This document shows, one piece after another, positions 10,759-23,300 of a stretch of 64,000 bases of DNA. Both the position numbers and the translations under genes were made by a program. Positions within the stretch are counted from its first letter, which is position 1, and each line of letters starts with the position of its first letter. The notes below the pieces were generated by a model. It did not search any database. It was not told the origin of the DNA and saw only the letters and a list, made by a program, of their open reading frames with translations. The stretch comes from Verticillium longisporum (taxonomy: Eukaryota; Ascomycota; Sordariomycetes; Glomerellales; Plectosphaerellaceae), in assembly GCA_019188255.1 (NCBI GenBank), contig JAETXT010000010.1:1488001-1552000 (forward strand), written 5' to 3'.

Positions 10759-12108
10759 ATGGGAGAAACAAAGCCCCGCGGAAAGCCACGAGGCATGCGG
10801 CGGGACCGCGATTGTCGCGCCTGCAAGACGAGGGGCATCAAATGTGACCTCAATCGACCCAGATGCCAGCCCTGTGTCGCCTCTGAACTGCCCTGTGGTG
10901 GGTATCCGCAGCGCGTCGTCTGGGCGAACAAGACATCGCCAACCAGCGTCGCTGCATCCACGAAGCCGAAACGCAGAAAACCGGACACCCGGAACGTCAG
11001 CAGCCGAACGCCGGCAGCACGCCCGGCTGTTGTTGCCGTGATCGCCGGCCGAACGGCGGACACACACGTAGGCCCGGTCCATGAGGAGCAGCAGAGCACA
11101 TCGGGGCCAGATCACTACAGCCTCATCAAGCGACTCTCCTCATTCTGCCGGCACATCGAGGCGCTCGAGGGCAGCGGCGGTGCGCGGCGGCAACTGTCGG
11201 AAGCTACAACGACACGGCTCGTCTCACGCATCAATGACCTCGTGCAGGCTCGCATGGGGACGGCGCCGGTGCAGACGACGGTGAGCGGAACGGCTGGGCC
11301 GCTCGACTACGTCGCTGCGCTCATGGATCTCAGCGAGGCGCTCGAGACGGCGAATCCCGTGGCATTCGTTGGCATCGCGGCCTTTGCCTTTTTTGAGGTC
11401 TGTGAGGGAGCCTTTGGCGAGTGGCAGCGTCACCTCTACGGCGCGAGGTCACTGCTCGACCTCCACTGCCGGACGACGGGCGAGCTTGAGGTGCTGGCAC
11501 GGGACGTCACGGGCCTGTCAGAGATGGTGTCGCACCTGTTGTGGTTTGATGTCATGGGTGCCATCATCCGGGGCACAACAGGGTTAATATTCGAGGACTG
11601 GCACCGTGAGACGCTGAACGCTGCTGGCTTCTTTGACATTGTCGGGTGTCCGGCGTCGACGTTCCATGTTTTCACTCATGTCGTCGTGGGAGGCGTCGAC
11701 GCTGACCCCATCGGTAGTTGTCTCATGGTCATGGACTCCCTTTTGCAACTTGAGGGGTGTGAGACGGACGTTGCGAGAACGGCGGATGCCTATCGGTGCG
11801 CGGCGGCGATTGCGGTACTTGGGCGACTTGAGGATGCCGAGACGAGGTTGCCGCCGCCGGGAATGGAGACAGCGATGGCGAAAGCTGTGGATCGCCTTTG
11901 TCAGGTTATGGAGATGATGCCGGTGTCGTCGAGATACTATCTGCACCTCGCAGTCGCGGTCTTCCTCGCGGGCATGAGGGTCACGAGACGTGAGCAGTGC
12001 GATGTCGTGCGGCGTTACTGGCAGAACTGTCGCGCTGCCGAGTTCCCGCGGTATCCAGACGCCGAGATGAGATGTGAGGCACACTGGCGAGCAATAGGCC
12101 TGCTGTAA
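10759..12108 (+). CDS. Zn2Cys6 transcription factor, fungal-specific
   Basis: Intronless, 449 residues from the ATG at 10759, picked because it sits just upstream of the zinc cluster; the same frame is open to 10585. The binuclear cluster is CRACKTRGIKC...CQPCVASELPC with spacing C-x2-C-x6-C-x6-C-x2-C-x6-C. The Lys/Arg-rich segment before it (KPRGKPRGMRRDRD) would contact DNA. The rest matches the general helical layout of the Fungal_trans_2 / ARGR-type activators (short length, acidic amphipathic helices, no second zinc motif). It lies 508 bp upstream of the amidase in the same orientation and divergent to the permease, so it is a likely local regulator of both (inference from context). Confidence 0.85.
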   Translation: MGETKPRGKPRGMRRDRDCRACKTRGIKCDLNRPRCQPCVASELPCGGYPQRVVWANKTSPTSVAASTKPKRRKPDTRNVSSRTPAARPAVVAVIAGRTADTHVGPVHEEQQSTSGPDHYSLIKRLSSFCRHIEALEGSGGARRQLSEATTTRLVSRINDLVQARMGTAPVQTTVSGTAGPLDYVAALMDLSEALETANPVAFVGIAAFAFFEVCEGAFGEWQRHLYGARSLLDLHCRTTGELEVLARDVTGLSEMVSHLLWFDVMGAIIRGTTGLIFEDWHRETLNAAGFFDIVGCPASTFHVFTHVVVGGVDADPIGSCLMVMDSLLQLEGCETDVARTADAYRCAAAIAVLGRLEDAETRLPPPGMETAMAKAVDRLCQVMEMMPVSSRYYLHLAVAVFLAGMRVTRREQCDVVRRYWQNCRAAEFPRYPDAEMRCEAHWRAIGLL

Positions 12109-12616
12109 TGATGTGCAAGAACGTGGCAAAAGGGTGTGGTGCGTTGGGTGGTAGTGGGAGCCTGAGGAATGTAGATTAGCTTCCTCTTTAGGAAAGGAAT
12201 CTATCACCCTCCCTCCACGCCCCCGCGAGTCAAGGGAGTCAAGGGGGCCATGGCATATTTCCGCGTCATTGACTGCCCCTAAAGTCCCCCCGCGGCTTGG
12301 AGATCTGGGGGGGTAGAGGCTCGACGTTATCAATTCCGCCATGAGCACGATATGTTTCCGACATCGGTTTGGTTGAAGGTGGACAGGCGTTTATTCCCTT
12401 TGCGGTACCCTACTTATCCAGCGTACCGCCTTCCGAACATATTTTGCCTCACTGTATCTTAAGCTAAGGCAAGCGATCCAGACTAGGAAGCTCGTCGGTC
12501 ACGTCACGTCTTCTCCTGCGACTTATAAGCTCCACGTAGACCACATTCCCTTCGCCAGAAAATGCATTGTTGGACCCTGAGGACTTGACGATTACCAAGG
12601 AAGATAGGCACACACC
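12109..12616. other. intergenic, amidase promoter
   Basis: No coding evidence. Contains an inverted GATAAG (12413-12418) and AGATAG (12602-12607) next to the amidase start. Confidence 0.55.
12413..12418 (-). promoter_or_regulatory. possible GATA-factor (AreA-type) site before the amidase
   Basis: GATAAG on the minus strand fits the HGATAR core bound by AreA-type nitrogen regulators, about 200 bp upstream of the amidase ATG; a second match (AGATAG) is at 12602-12607. A 6-base match is weak evidence alone; it is noted because the gene is a nitrogen-releasing enzyme. Confidence 0.3.
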
Positions 12617-14577
12617 ATGATACAATTACAGCAAACGTCGGACCCTACGCCGGAAACCTACCTCGACCGCGCTGCAGCCAAGCGTGCCCACCAACTCGCC
12701 CAAATCCCCGCCGAATGGCGCCTCGCCTCGATCCCCTCTGTATCCTCGGCCCCCTCGGCACTCGCTTACATCCGCTCACACGGTCTTCTAACGACCGAGG
12801 AGCTGCACATCACAGAGACCTGCGATGCTGCCGTGCTGCTGCACAAGCTGGCACGCGGGGATCTGTCATCTCTATCCGTCGTGCGGGCCTTTGCCAAGCG
12901 CGCTACCATCGCCCACCAGCTCACGACGTGCTGCACCGAGATCCTCTTCGACGAAGCCTTTGCCGAAGCTCAGAGGCTGGATGATGTGCTGGCCCGCACA
13001 GGAAAGACTGTTGGTCCGCTGCACGGTCTGCCCGTCAGTATCAAGGACTGTCTCGACATCAAGGGCAAGGACTCGACCGTCGGTAAGTGCCCTGAGAGCT
13101 GGCGGCTCGAAGGCAAATGCACTCCAAGCTGAACGGCATCACAGGCTGGGTCGGGCTCGTCGGCAAGCCGGCCGCCAGAGACTCCAACACGGCGCACGTG
13201 CTGCGAAAACTGGGTGCCGTCTTTTACGTCAAGACCAACGTGCCGCAGTCCATGATGGTGTCCGACTCGTACAACCACGTTTGGGGCCAGTGCGTCGGCG
13301 CCCTCAATCGGAACCTCATCTCCGGCGGTAGCAGCGGCGGCGAGTCGACACTCATCTCGGCGCGCGGCAGCATCCTCGGCGTCGGCACGGACATTGGCGG
13401 GTCCATTAGAATCCCTGCGGCGCTGACGGGCTTATACGGACTCTCTCCGACTCTGTCGAGGCATACATACGAGCGCGGAGGGTAAGGCCCATGATTCTTC
13501 TGAAAGGCACATCAATTGACATTCCTTGAACAGCCCCCGCCAACACATTGTCCGTCCCGTCGCAGGTCCTCTTGCAGGCACCCTCTCCGGTATCGAGACC
13601 TACATGAAGGCCTTCCAAGAGGGCGAACCATGGAAGGTCGACTCCCAGGTCGCACCTATTCCCTGGCGTTCCGAATGCTGCGTAATCCCGTCGACCAAGA
13701 GGCTGCGTATCGGCTACATCATTGACGACGGTGTCGTGAAGACGCAGCCGCCAGTAGAGCGCGCCATGCAGGAGACAATTGCTACGCTCAAAGCTGCCGG
13801 CCACGAAGGTGCGTTCCCTCTTGTTTCATCGAGCTTTCATTGAACTGACGAGAGTACAGTGATCGAATGGGATGCCTCATCCCACGCACGTGCGTACGAC
13901 CTTTGGGAAAAGGCCATTCTCTCAGACGGCGGACTAGCGTGCAAGAAACTATGCGATATGTCAGGCGAGCCCTTAATCGAAGGCATGCTTGTTGGAAAGC
14001 CGGAGAACCTGTTGACGACGGAGCAGACACACGAGGTATGTTGAGCGGATGTGTTCTCCTTGACCGAGACTGGCTCAGCTGCTGACGAAGTACGGACAGC
14101 TGCTCGCCGACAAGTACGAATACGAGACGGAATACCTGCGCCGCTGGCAGGAGGCCGAGATGGACGCACTGATCATGCCCGTTGTTCCCTGGGTGGGCTA
14201 CAAGCCGTGGACGTGGGTCAAATCGAGCCAGTACGTCGGGTACACAAGTATCTGGAATCTCGTGGACTGGGCGGCGCTGGCGCTTCCCGTGACAACAGCG
14301 TCAAGAGAAAAGGATGGCCACGAAACGGCGGGATGGAAGGCGCATCAACCAAGGAACAAGGCGGACGAGTTCAATAAGTCGCAATGTGGGTATGCCCTAC
14401 CAAAAGTCTACTCTGCGTGATGCTGACCAGCGTGTAGATGACATTCATTTGGTGGATGGCATGCCTGTCGGTATCCAAGTCGTATGCGGGAAATACGGGG
14501 ACGAGAAATGTGTTGCGGTTGGCAAGGTGATCCAAGAGCAGCTGCGGAAGGGGGCAGAAAAAGAGTCTCGGCTGTAG
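12617..14577 (+). CDS. amidase (amidase-signature family), AmdS-like fungal amidase
   Basis: Six exons (12617-13082, 13145-13481, 13534-13808, 13860-14035, 14100-14385, 14438-14577) join cleanly to 559 residues, normal for fungal amidases. The Ser-cisSer-Lys triad is present: K143 in PVSIKDC, S218 in GGSSGGE and the nucleophile S242 in GTDIGGSIRIPA, with the same 24-residue Ser-Ser spacing as in fatty-acid amide hydrolase. The C-terminal block MPVGIQVVCGKYGDEKC is also a family hallmark. It hydrolyses an amide to acid and ammonia in the cytosol; no signal peptide is seen. Introns are 51-64 nt. Together with the upstream regulator and the anion permease it suggests an amide-use cluster. Substrate range (acetamide, formamide, aryl amide) cannot be read from sequence. 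Confidence 0.93.
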
Positions 14578-15309
14578 ATGGTAATGTGTAATGTCGTCTT
14601 ATGCATGGTAGTGGCCATAGTGTTCGCTGGACGAACTAATTGGAGCTCTCGTTGTTGTTCATTCTGCAAGATTATTCGCATGTGGCCTGGATGAACACAA
14701 GCCTCACTGTCATTCCCTACACCGATTAGGAGTGTGTAGAATACCAGCGTGATACATCTACCGAGTGCGAGCCCTATCATTTCGAGAGTGGCTAGTGCTG
14801 AGTGAAAAGATTAGCTTGATTGTTGAACTTTGCGTTTCGCTCATGAACCAAAAGGCAGCTCATACAATGGTCACAAGAAGACCCGCGGCTGGGTGGCAGG
14901 ATAGTCCATACGACGGGAATCGAACTTGGTTCCCTTGTTCTCGGATTGCAAGGGAATATTCCTCAATGCTTCGTCTCTATCAACATATTTGGGCATTGGG
15001 TAACAGACTCAGAGGAAGGCAATCTGACACAGTGAACCATCTGACTGGCAGGCCCCTCGTGTCTTCAAAACTCTAGCCAACATCAACAGGATCGGATACA
15101 CCACGTCAATCGACGCAGCAGAAAGACAGACGAAACAGACATTAAGTAGATAAAGCTAACTGTCATGGCAAGATATGTCTACAGGGGCATCAATCTATCA
15201 CCCCGCTCATTGCTCCCTAAATACAAGGACGGTCCGCCTCATCCCGATGCGCCATTGTTGGTCCCGATTTAAATATTTGTAGAGAGGAAATCAAAAGAAA
15301 TCATATCCT
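14578..15309. other. intergenic between two gene 3' ends
   Basis: The amidase and the WSC gene converge here. No gene is supported. A stretch at 14910-14990 (minus) has a T-loop-like GTTCGATTCC but does not fold as a tRNA. Confidence 0.6.
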
Positions 15310-18300
15310 TCAGGTGAGAAGCTTCTGGTTGATGTAGAGACTGAGCCTTGACCCGGCACCGCAGTAGACGTTCCTGTCGCCAGGGCACGTCATCTTGCAC
15401 TCGGTGTCGGTGACATTCTTGCCCGGGGTGGCGCCCGTGTCGCCGGCAAAATTGAGGGTGTTGCCGCACCAGCATTCGCGGCCATACTCGACGCCGGCGT
15501 AGCCGTAGTCCCAGCAGCGCTCGGCGCAGGCCTTGGTGGTCATGTTGACGCCGTCGTTGAAGACCTGCTTGGTGAGGAGACGGCCCTTGGACGGTTCCGA
15601 AACGCAAGCGTAGTAGGTGAAGTTGCTGTTACCCTGCCAGATGATGGGGCCGGTGGGAGTGGGAGTGGCTGTCGAGGTGGTGCTGGTGGTTGTAGGAGCG
15701 ACAGAGGTAGTGCTTGTCGTGGTGATAGCAACACTGGTTGTGCTGGTGGTAGTGGGCGCTGTAGAACTGCTGCTTGACGTACTGACAACAGAACTGGTGC
15801 TTGACGTAGTGACAGCAGCGGAAGTGCTGCTCGACGTAGTAGCAACAGACGTGCTCGACGTCGTCACAGTGGAAGCCACGGCCGTCGTTGTCACAGTCAA
15901 AGTCGAGCTCGAGGCCGTACTTCCCGCGACAGTTGGCGCATCGCCGAGCTTGTACAGCTGCAGCCTGACGCCGGCGCCGCAGAAGGTCGTCTTGTCACCA
16001 GGGCACAGGAACGAGCAGTCATCCTGGTTGTCGGCCCTCTTGACGGTGGCGTCGCGGAGGGCATCGCCGCAGTAGCACTCGCGGCCGTACTCGACGCCAA
16101 AGTAGGTGCTGCCGGCACAGAAGTCGGCGCACATCTCGAGCGTCATGAGGTCGTCGGCCATGGTCGATTTCTCGAGGGCCCGGCCGTTTTCCGCCTCGGT
16201 GTAGCAGCCCTGGAAGTTGTAGCGCGAGCGGACGACCTGGCGAATGGCGGGCGTGGTGGAGGTTGGTGTGGCTAGGGTGGTGGTTGTGGTCGTCGAGGTT
16301 GCGGAAGAGGCGGTGGCCGAGGTGGTGGTCGAGCTTGTGTCAGTGGTCACGGCAGCAGAAGTTGTAGAAGCGGTAGTAACAGCAGAGGTCGTCGAAGTCA
16401 CGGCGGTAGAGGTTCCAACGCCAAACTTGTACAGCTGCAGACGATCGCCGGCACCACAGTAGGTGGTCTTGTCGCCAGGGCACAGGAACGAGCAGTCCTT
16501 CTGGTTCGTGGCCGGGACACTGCCGTCACGGAGGGAATCACCGCAGTAGCACTCACGACCGTACTCAACGCGGAAGAGGGAAGACGACACGCCCTTGCAG
16601 AAAGCGGCACAAGACTCGAGGGTCATGAGGTCATCAGCGTACGACTTCTTGGAGAGGGCGCGGCCGTTCTTCGTCTCGGTGTAGCAGCCCTGGAAGGACC
16701 ATTCTGTGCTGACGATCTGGCGGATGGCAGGGCCCGTTGGAGTGGGAGTCGCCGAGGTCGTCGTAGTCGTGGTCGGGGGGACCGAATCGACGGGGACAGA
16801 AGAGCTCTCGAGGATGGAAGAGGTGGCGACGATCGTCGTTGTGGCCGCCGTGGTCGTCGTCAACGTGCCATCGTCAAGCTGGTAAACGTTGAGACGAGAA
16901 CCACCACCGCAGAGCTCGGTGGAATTCCCGCCACAGGCAATGTTGCAGTCCTTGGCGGGCGCAGCGACGGATCCTCCACGAAGCTCATTGCCACACCAGC
17001 ACTCGCCGCCGTACTCGACACCAGCCATCTTCAAGCTGAGACCCTTGCAGGCAGCAACGCAGCTGGCGACCGTCTTGGACGTGACCTTGCCCTCGGTCGG
17101 CAGAGCGCGGCCCTGCGTCGCCTCGGTGTAGCAGCCAATGTGCTTGTAGCCATCAACACCTGGGTTCGCGACGGGGCCTCCGACAGGCGGCGTGACGGTG
17201 CCGCCACCGCTGTCGGGCCTCGTGAGGTTGCCGTCCCACTGGGTCGAGTCGGCAAAGAGCGAGATGTACGTGCCGCCGGCCCCGGTACCAACGCCGTTGC
17301 CGCCGCAAATCTGCTGCAGGTCGCCAGCGCAGTCAAAGTTGCAGTTGGCGTCGGCGACCTTGGTGTTGGGGATGAGGTTGCCGGCCCAGCACTCACGGTG
17401 GTACTGGGTGCCGCAGAAGATGGAGCCGCGCGCGCCACAGGCGGCGATGCACATGGTGTTCTCGCCGGCGTTGTTGCCGTAGAGCTGGTTCGACAGCTGG
17501 CGGGTCGGCGTGTTGTCCTTGAAGCAGCCGACGTAGCGGTACTTGCCCTGGCCGCTGGCGAGCAGAGGCGGCGCCTGCTGGGTGACGGCGTTGCAGAAGA
17601 AGGGGATGACGTGCTTGCCCGAGACGGGGTCGTTGGTGTTCATGGTCCAGGTCGTCGTGCCGTTGTAGGCGTCCTGGTTGTACTGCGTCTTGGGGACAGT
17701 GCATGTCATGACGGCCGTCGCGCTTTCGCCGGGTGCGAGGAGAGTACCCTCGGCGAGATCGACCTGGTTGGCGGCGCGAATAATGCTGTTGGAGCCGACA
17801 GGCGGCTTGGACACGGTCAGGGAGAGCTTGACGCCGCCGGCGGCAGCACCGTTGGTGACGCGGAAGAGCAGGGAGCGGTATGTGTTCTGCGTCACGTCGC
17901 CAAACGTGAAGGGCGTGTTATCGTCAACGTAGTCAACCCAGCCCGAGCCGTCGGGCTTCTGGAACTGGAGCAGGGCCACAGGAGCCGCGCCTGCGCTGCC
18001 GGCGATGGAAAAGGTGCGCTCGCCACCGTTGGTCACAATCTTGACCCAGCCGGCAAAATCACCCGCCGTGGTCGTGTCGAAGAGGACAGTCAGAACTGCG
18101 TTGCCGCTGGCGGGGATCGACGTGGGCACGCCCTGTACCGAAAAGGCCGACACCTTAACATCCCCAGCGTCTGTGAACGGTGTAAAGGGACCGCTGGCGC
18201 CGGCCGTCGAGACTTGCACGGACGTGATGGTGAGCTCAGCGTTACCCTGGTTGCTCAGGATGACGCTCTCCGAAAGGTCGTTGGGGCTGGGGCCGGCGAC

Positions 18301-20375
18301 CGAGGTCGGGAAGACGATGCGGTTCGGTGACACGGCAAGCAGAGCATCGGCGCTGGATCCAGTACCGTTGAGGCGAACAGTCGACGTGGTCCTGTAGCCA
18401 GCGACCGAGTTGGTCGTGTTGAACTTGATGTCGTCAGCGAGCGTGCCGACGCTGCCAGGGGTAAATGTGGCCTTGACCGTGAACTGCTGGCCGACAGCAA
18501 GCTGCAACGGCATATTAGGCGTGCCAGAAATGGCGTAGTCCTGGGCCTTGTCGAGTTCGACGCCCGTGAGGCGAACACCAATAACAGCCTTGCAGGTAAT
18601 TGTCTTCTCGTCCGACTTGGCGTTGATGTTGACAGAGCCAAAGGTGGCCGGCGCCGGCGAGCAGTCGAGCGGCGACTTGGTGGGCGCGCCAAAGGCATAG
18701 AGGTAGCCCTGGTTCGTGCCGACAAAGAGGGTGCCATCGCCAAAGACGGCACGGGTGAACTTCATAATACCGGGCACGTTGAACGACTTGCGCAGCACCA
18801 TGGCGCCATCCTTGGGAATAGCATCGTAGATACGGATTGTCGACAGAGGCGAGGACCCAGCAACAGTCTGAACATCGGTGACCCAGACGAGACCGGTGCC
18901 TGGCTGGCCGTCAAGCGAGGTGACGGTGCCGTGGCTGACACCGAGGACATAACCATTTGTCTGAGGCGAGTCGGCGACCTTGGCGAAGCTCGGCTTGCCG
19001 TTGATGCACGAGAACTTGAAGACGTGCGACTTGAACCGGATGACGTTAATGTAAATGTAGCCGCCCTCGAGCGGGTAGACACCGGCGCCGGCGTAGACCG
19101 AGTTTTCGTTCTGGTACGTCTGCAGCACAGCATCCGACTTGCTGTCGGCGCCGTTGCGATAGCCGCCGAGGTTGTCGAGGTCAAGCCAGTACGTCTTGCC
19201 GCTCTTGCCAGTGACGACGCCCATGCGCTTGACGTTACCGCAGGAGAACTCGCTCGGGAGAATCTCGAGGGGGCTGGTGCCGAGATCCTTGTCGGCGCCG
19301 TCGAGCTCCTGCTTCTCGTAGGGCATGAAAAAGTCGGCAACGTCGAGGCGGCCATCGGCGCCGATGGTCATGTGCACGGCGGCCTCCTCGAGGGCCGTCG
19401 GAGGGTTGAAGCCCTTGACGGGAATCGTCGCCAGTTGCGAGGCGTAGCCGTTGCCAGTCGCGAAGAAGATGGATCCGGCATTGTCCGAGGCGATACCGCC
19501 GCCCGACATCCAGATACTGGCGCCCTTCTTGTTGGCGGGAACATCGGGGCCCTGGGTAGCAAACTGCTCCACGAGCTTGCCCGATGTCTTGTCGAAACCA
19601 ATGATCCAGCCAGTAAAGTCATACTGCACGCAGTGAGAACCGAAACCGACGTAAATGTACTGGCCGACATGCAGCAGGGCAGGCCTCTGGTTCGAGATGC
19701 CGGCGTTGAAGATGCGCTGCGGGCTGTTGCGGGCCACGATGCCCTCAAGACCGATGGGGAAGTTGGGCCTCTCCGTGAGGTCGTTGGCGTCGAGTGCGTG
19801 GATGAAGTAGCGGCCGGCCGGCTTGCCCTGGGCGACGTTGGGCTGGCTCTGGTCGGCATATGTCTTACTCGTAAGGTAGAGAGTGTCGGTAGCCGGGTCG
19901 ATCACGCCTGTTGAGATGATGCCGACGTGGGGGTTGATATCGAGACAGTTGTTGAGGTCGGCCGTCAGGAAGGGAATACCGAGGTTGCGCGAGGCCACAA
20001 TCTCGCCCGTCTTGGCGTTGATCTTGTAGACATTGTTCTGTGTCGTCGAGTAGTAGACGTACTGCGTGGTGCCTGTCGACGGTGTGTACACGAGCGGCTG
20101 CGAGAAGGCCTTCTCCTTGTCGCCGCCATAGTTGCCCGGCAGCGTCGTGCGCCAGATCTGGTCGAACTGCGAGCTGCCAACGACGGCAGGGTCCATGTTG
20201 TGGTTGCTTCGGAGGTCAGTCTTGTTCTAGATTGACTACTATATCCATCATGGCCCAATACTCACGTCTGGTACCCCGACCTCGAGTTATCGCCGCCCCA
20301 GGTGATCGTGTCGGTGCTACCGAGGCCGTTGGCCAGGCCAACGACCGCCGACAGGAGGAGAACTGCCAGCCTCAT
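15310..20375 (-). CDS. secreted multidomain protein: PQQ-like propeller, three Ig-like (ASH/choice-of-anchor-D-like) modules, five WSC domains
   Basis: Exon 1 (20375-20266) and exon 2 (20206-15310) joined across a 59-nt intron give 1668 residues. Exon 1 codes a signal peptide (MRLAVLLLSAVVGLANG). Residues about 25-545 look like a PQQ/quinoprotein-type beta-propeller (repeated GYLYAFG- and VYKINAKTGEIVA-like strands). About 550-915 hold two or three Ig-like modules with the ASPM-SPD2-Hydin look (FGSVNINAKSDEKTI, ILSNQGNAELTITSV). Five WSC domains follow at about 924-1018, 1054-1145, 1204-1297, 1364-1457 and 1566-1662, each with the GCYTE...CYCGD...C-x-GD...YCGAG...LYK cysteine pattern. WSC 2 to 5 are spaced by Ser/Thr-rich linkers likely to be O-glycosylated. 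WSC domains bind wall glucans or other carbohydrates. No membrane segment or GPI signal is visible at the C-terminus, so it is probably secreted and wall-bound. Catalysis by the propeller is not shown. Confidence 0.9.
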
Positions 20376-23300
20376 GGTGGGCAGCTGTTTTTGCAATGGC
20401 ACGACGGGATGTATGAACGAGTGACAAGCCCTGCCAGAGCAAAACGACGGAAGACGGCAAACGAAAAACGAGGGTGAGTGTCAATAAATGACGAAAGCGA
20501 CTGACGATGAGGGGCGAATACTGCGACCAGAATTAGAAGAAGATCCCCTACCATTGTGTTGCCCCAGACGTGGATCCACGGCGACACCATCTTATTAGGC
20601 TGTGCTGCGTTGAACCTGGACGCCTGGACCGCAAGACCATGTACGTCTGACCACGAACCGACATGAGGGACCACCCCTGTTCCACGAGATGACCCCTGGA
20701 TGGTGTGGATGTGCCTCGTCCGATGTGGGAGGCGGCAGGCGGCGGGCGTGCTACGGGTACAAGTGTCTGTGCCTTCGATACGAATACAACGCGGCCCACG
20801 TTGGGTGCTCTGCCCTCGAAAGAGCTTTCCAAGGCCCAGGATCCAAGTAAGCGAAGGCTTCTTCAAGCTGTTGACCGCGTGGATGATCTCAATGCCCACA
20901 GACACTGTCATCATCATCGCAACCACGCCCCCCCTGACGGCCACATGGACTCGGTGGTTTGCTAACGGCGTCCACCCCTCTCACAGCACCGACTATATCC
21001 GGAAGGTTGTTCGTGTTGCTGGCCGCTGGTCTGGCGCTGAATGTGGGAGCAGGCCGACCCAGCAGTCAGTAATTCGTCGGCGCTAGAGCTTCCTCTTTGA
21101 TGCTAAGCAGAGGTCCTCTGCTAAGCATGGGAGAGAAGCCCAAGGGAAAAGATGGGGCCAGATGAGCGAACTGGGGCTAAATGGGTTGAACGGCATCGTC
21201 CGGCTCATCTTGGCAGCTGAGACCAGTCCTTATTAGGACACACGTGTGGCCGGCTCGTCCTGGTGTCTCGCTCTAGGTCCAACAAGCCGATTGTCTCGAT
21301 CCCATGCCCTACCCCTGCTCGCCACGCAGGCTCGATACCATCTCTGGTTCGGCACAGGCGAAGCCGACCACTGGGCGGTTGCTTGCTGCTCGCTTCCATG
21401 GCGGGGGAAACGTGGCCGCCATCAGGGGAGATGCCATGAAAAGACCAATAATGTGATTGGCGAGAAAAGCAATTCACTGCGCCACCTGTGCAAATGCTGA
21501 AGAATCTACGACAACAACCATCACCGATCAGGAGAGGAACCTGCATCACCACAACACAACAAAAAGGCCGAACCAGTCCGTCTCCACCCTCGGTAAAGCA
21601 CCAGCTGCGGGCGTGACCAGCTGATCGGGTCCTATTGCCTCCTTAGCTGCTTGGCTGCTCGCCTTGAGTTCACCAAGCAGCACCTGGTGCCAGGATGCCA
21701 CCCTTGTCGAACATCAACAGCCCAAGGCTGGGCCCCGATCAATGTCTCGGCGAGCCCTTGAACTAAGCATCCGTCTCCCGTACGTATAGAGCCAAGCTGG
21801 AGATGCAGCACACAGCCCATGAGGCCATTGCCATGCAGAGCCAGACTCACCAGCGTGCTCGAAAGACAAAATACACACCTCGTGACCGTGCATGACCAGT
21901 AGGCCGACCGTTGCGTCTTCTCCCGCCAATACCGCGTCGAGCGTGTTTCGCAAGCTCCAATAGTGTCAAATCCCACATCGGCGCCGTTGGCCTCCCACCA
22001 AGTGGCGTCTCTCGGGCTCCTCCGTCTGGCCTGAGTTCGTGACTTGTACCTGAACTAGCGCCCACTTGCTGGACAGCACAAAGAAAGACAGGCTCCACGA
22101 CCGCCATCTTATCTTCGTTAACGAGCCCCTCCCCTCTCACGGGCGGGAGTCGGCAACACGTGCTGGCCTACCAGCTGGTCCCCGCTCAACGGGTCCTCTT
22201 TCTCTCCGTCGGCTCCCAAAAAAGACAATACGAGACCTCCAAACGAATTAGCCTTTGTCTCTGCAAACACAGGAGCGAACGAGTCCATCCATAGGGCCTG
22301 GCGGTTCGGTAGGACCGAGTCTTCGCTGTTACAGAGGAGCGTGCGTCCTTTGTTTGTTTGGCAGTCTTTCTCTTCTCGAGAGGCCAAGTGGAAGACTGGC
22401 GGCCTTCCCCTGTCTAAGCCAATCGACACTTGACGCCTCGTGGATTAGGCAGGTCAGTCGGTGGCCCGCCCCCTGAGTCTGGGTGGCTTTTTCAACGGCG
22501 CTGGCGTTGGCGCCGTTTACGCCTTGTGCGCCCTCGACAGAGCCTACTAACCACGACTTGAGCACCCGACGTGGCCTTCCGCTGGTGGAAATTTGCTTCG
22601 GATGATGCGAGCTTCTTCATTGCTACAAGTACGGCGGCAGGCCTGCGCAGGTTATCCTGTGCCAAGACACGCTGGACGGGGGGCCGCCTGTGGTCGAGTC
22701 AGGGGTCTGCCCACCGACTGAACTCTGTCGTCCTTCTTGCCGCCGACCGTCGCATCGAGCGAGAGTATGATGAATTCGAAACTACGGCGTCCTGTCATGG
22801 CGTTCCATCGAGGCCCGATAATAAGATCTACATGGTAGAAGAGCACGCGTCTTCCATGCTCGTTTTTACAAGCCTCTCTTCTAATCATTCCGAGATCGCC
22901 ATGCCATCCAGCCACCATCCACCCAGCGAGACCGACTCTCCGTTAAGGGCGCATCTTGAGCGCTCATCTCACTGGTCGCACCCCTACCTGTCAGTGATGC
23001 GGCACCCTGGGTCTCATTCTCGATGCAACATAATGCTGATGAGCGCTGGCTCAATGCCACCAGGGATGTGTCCGACCCCGGATTTGAGAACGAGACCAAA
23101 GACCAGGGTAAGCGAGGCTACTCCCGAACCGCATTCCAGCTCCTGCGAGAGGGTAGACATCCACAGCCGAGCCAGCATCGATGCACGTTCTGGAGGTCGA
23201 GAATCAGTCGCGATCTACCAAGCCCCTCTTGGTCATGCTCCATAATCCGATCGCGTCTCCTCTGTCACCTTGAATTGCCCGTTCTAGAACTTGACCCGCT

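Noticed and set aside
14910..14990. tRNA-like sequence on the minus strand (GTTCGATTCCCGTCG)
   Set aside because: The T-stem pairs in only two of five positions and no acceptor stem can be formed; at best a decayed tRNA.
17140..18330. 396-codon plus-strand frame (and 18931-19914) opposite the WSC gene
   Set aside because: Shadow frames; the WSC cysteine pattern is on the minus strand.
22571..23245. 224-codon plus frame in the 3.3-kb gap
   Set aside because: No recognisable domain or splice structure; Ser/His/Arg-rich composition looks random.
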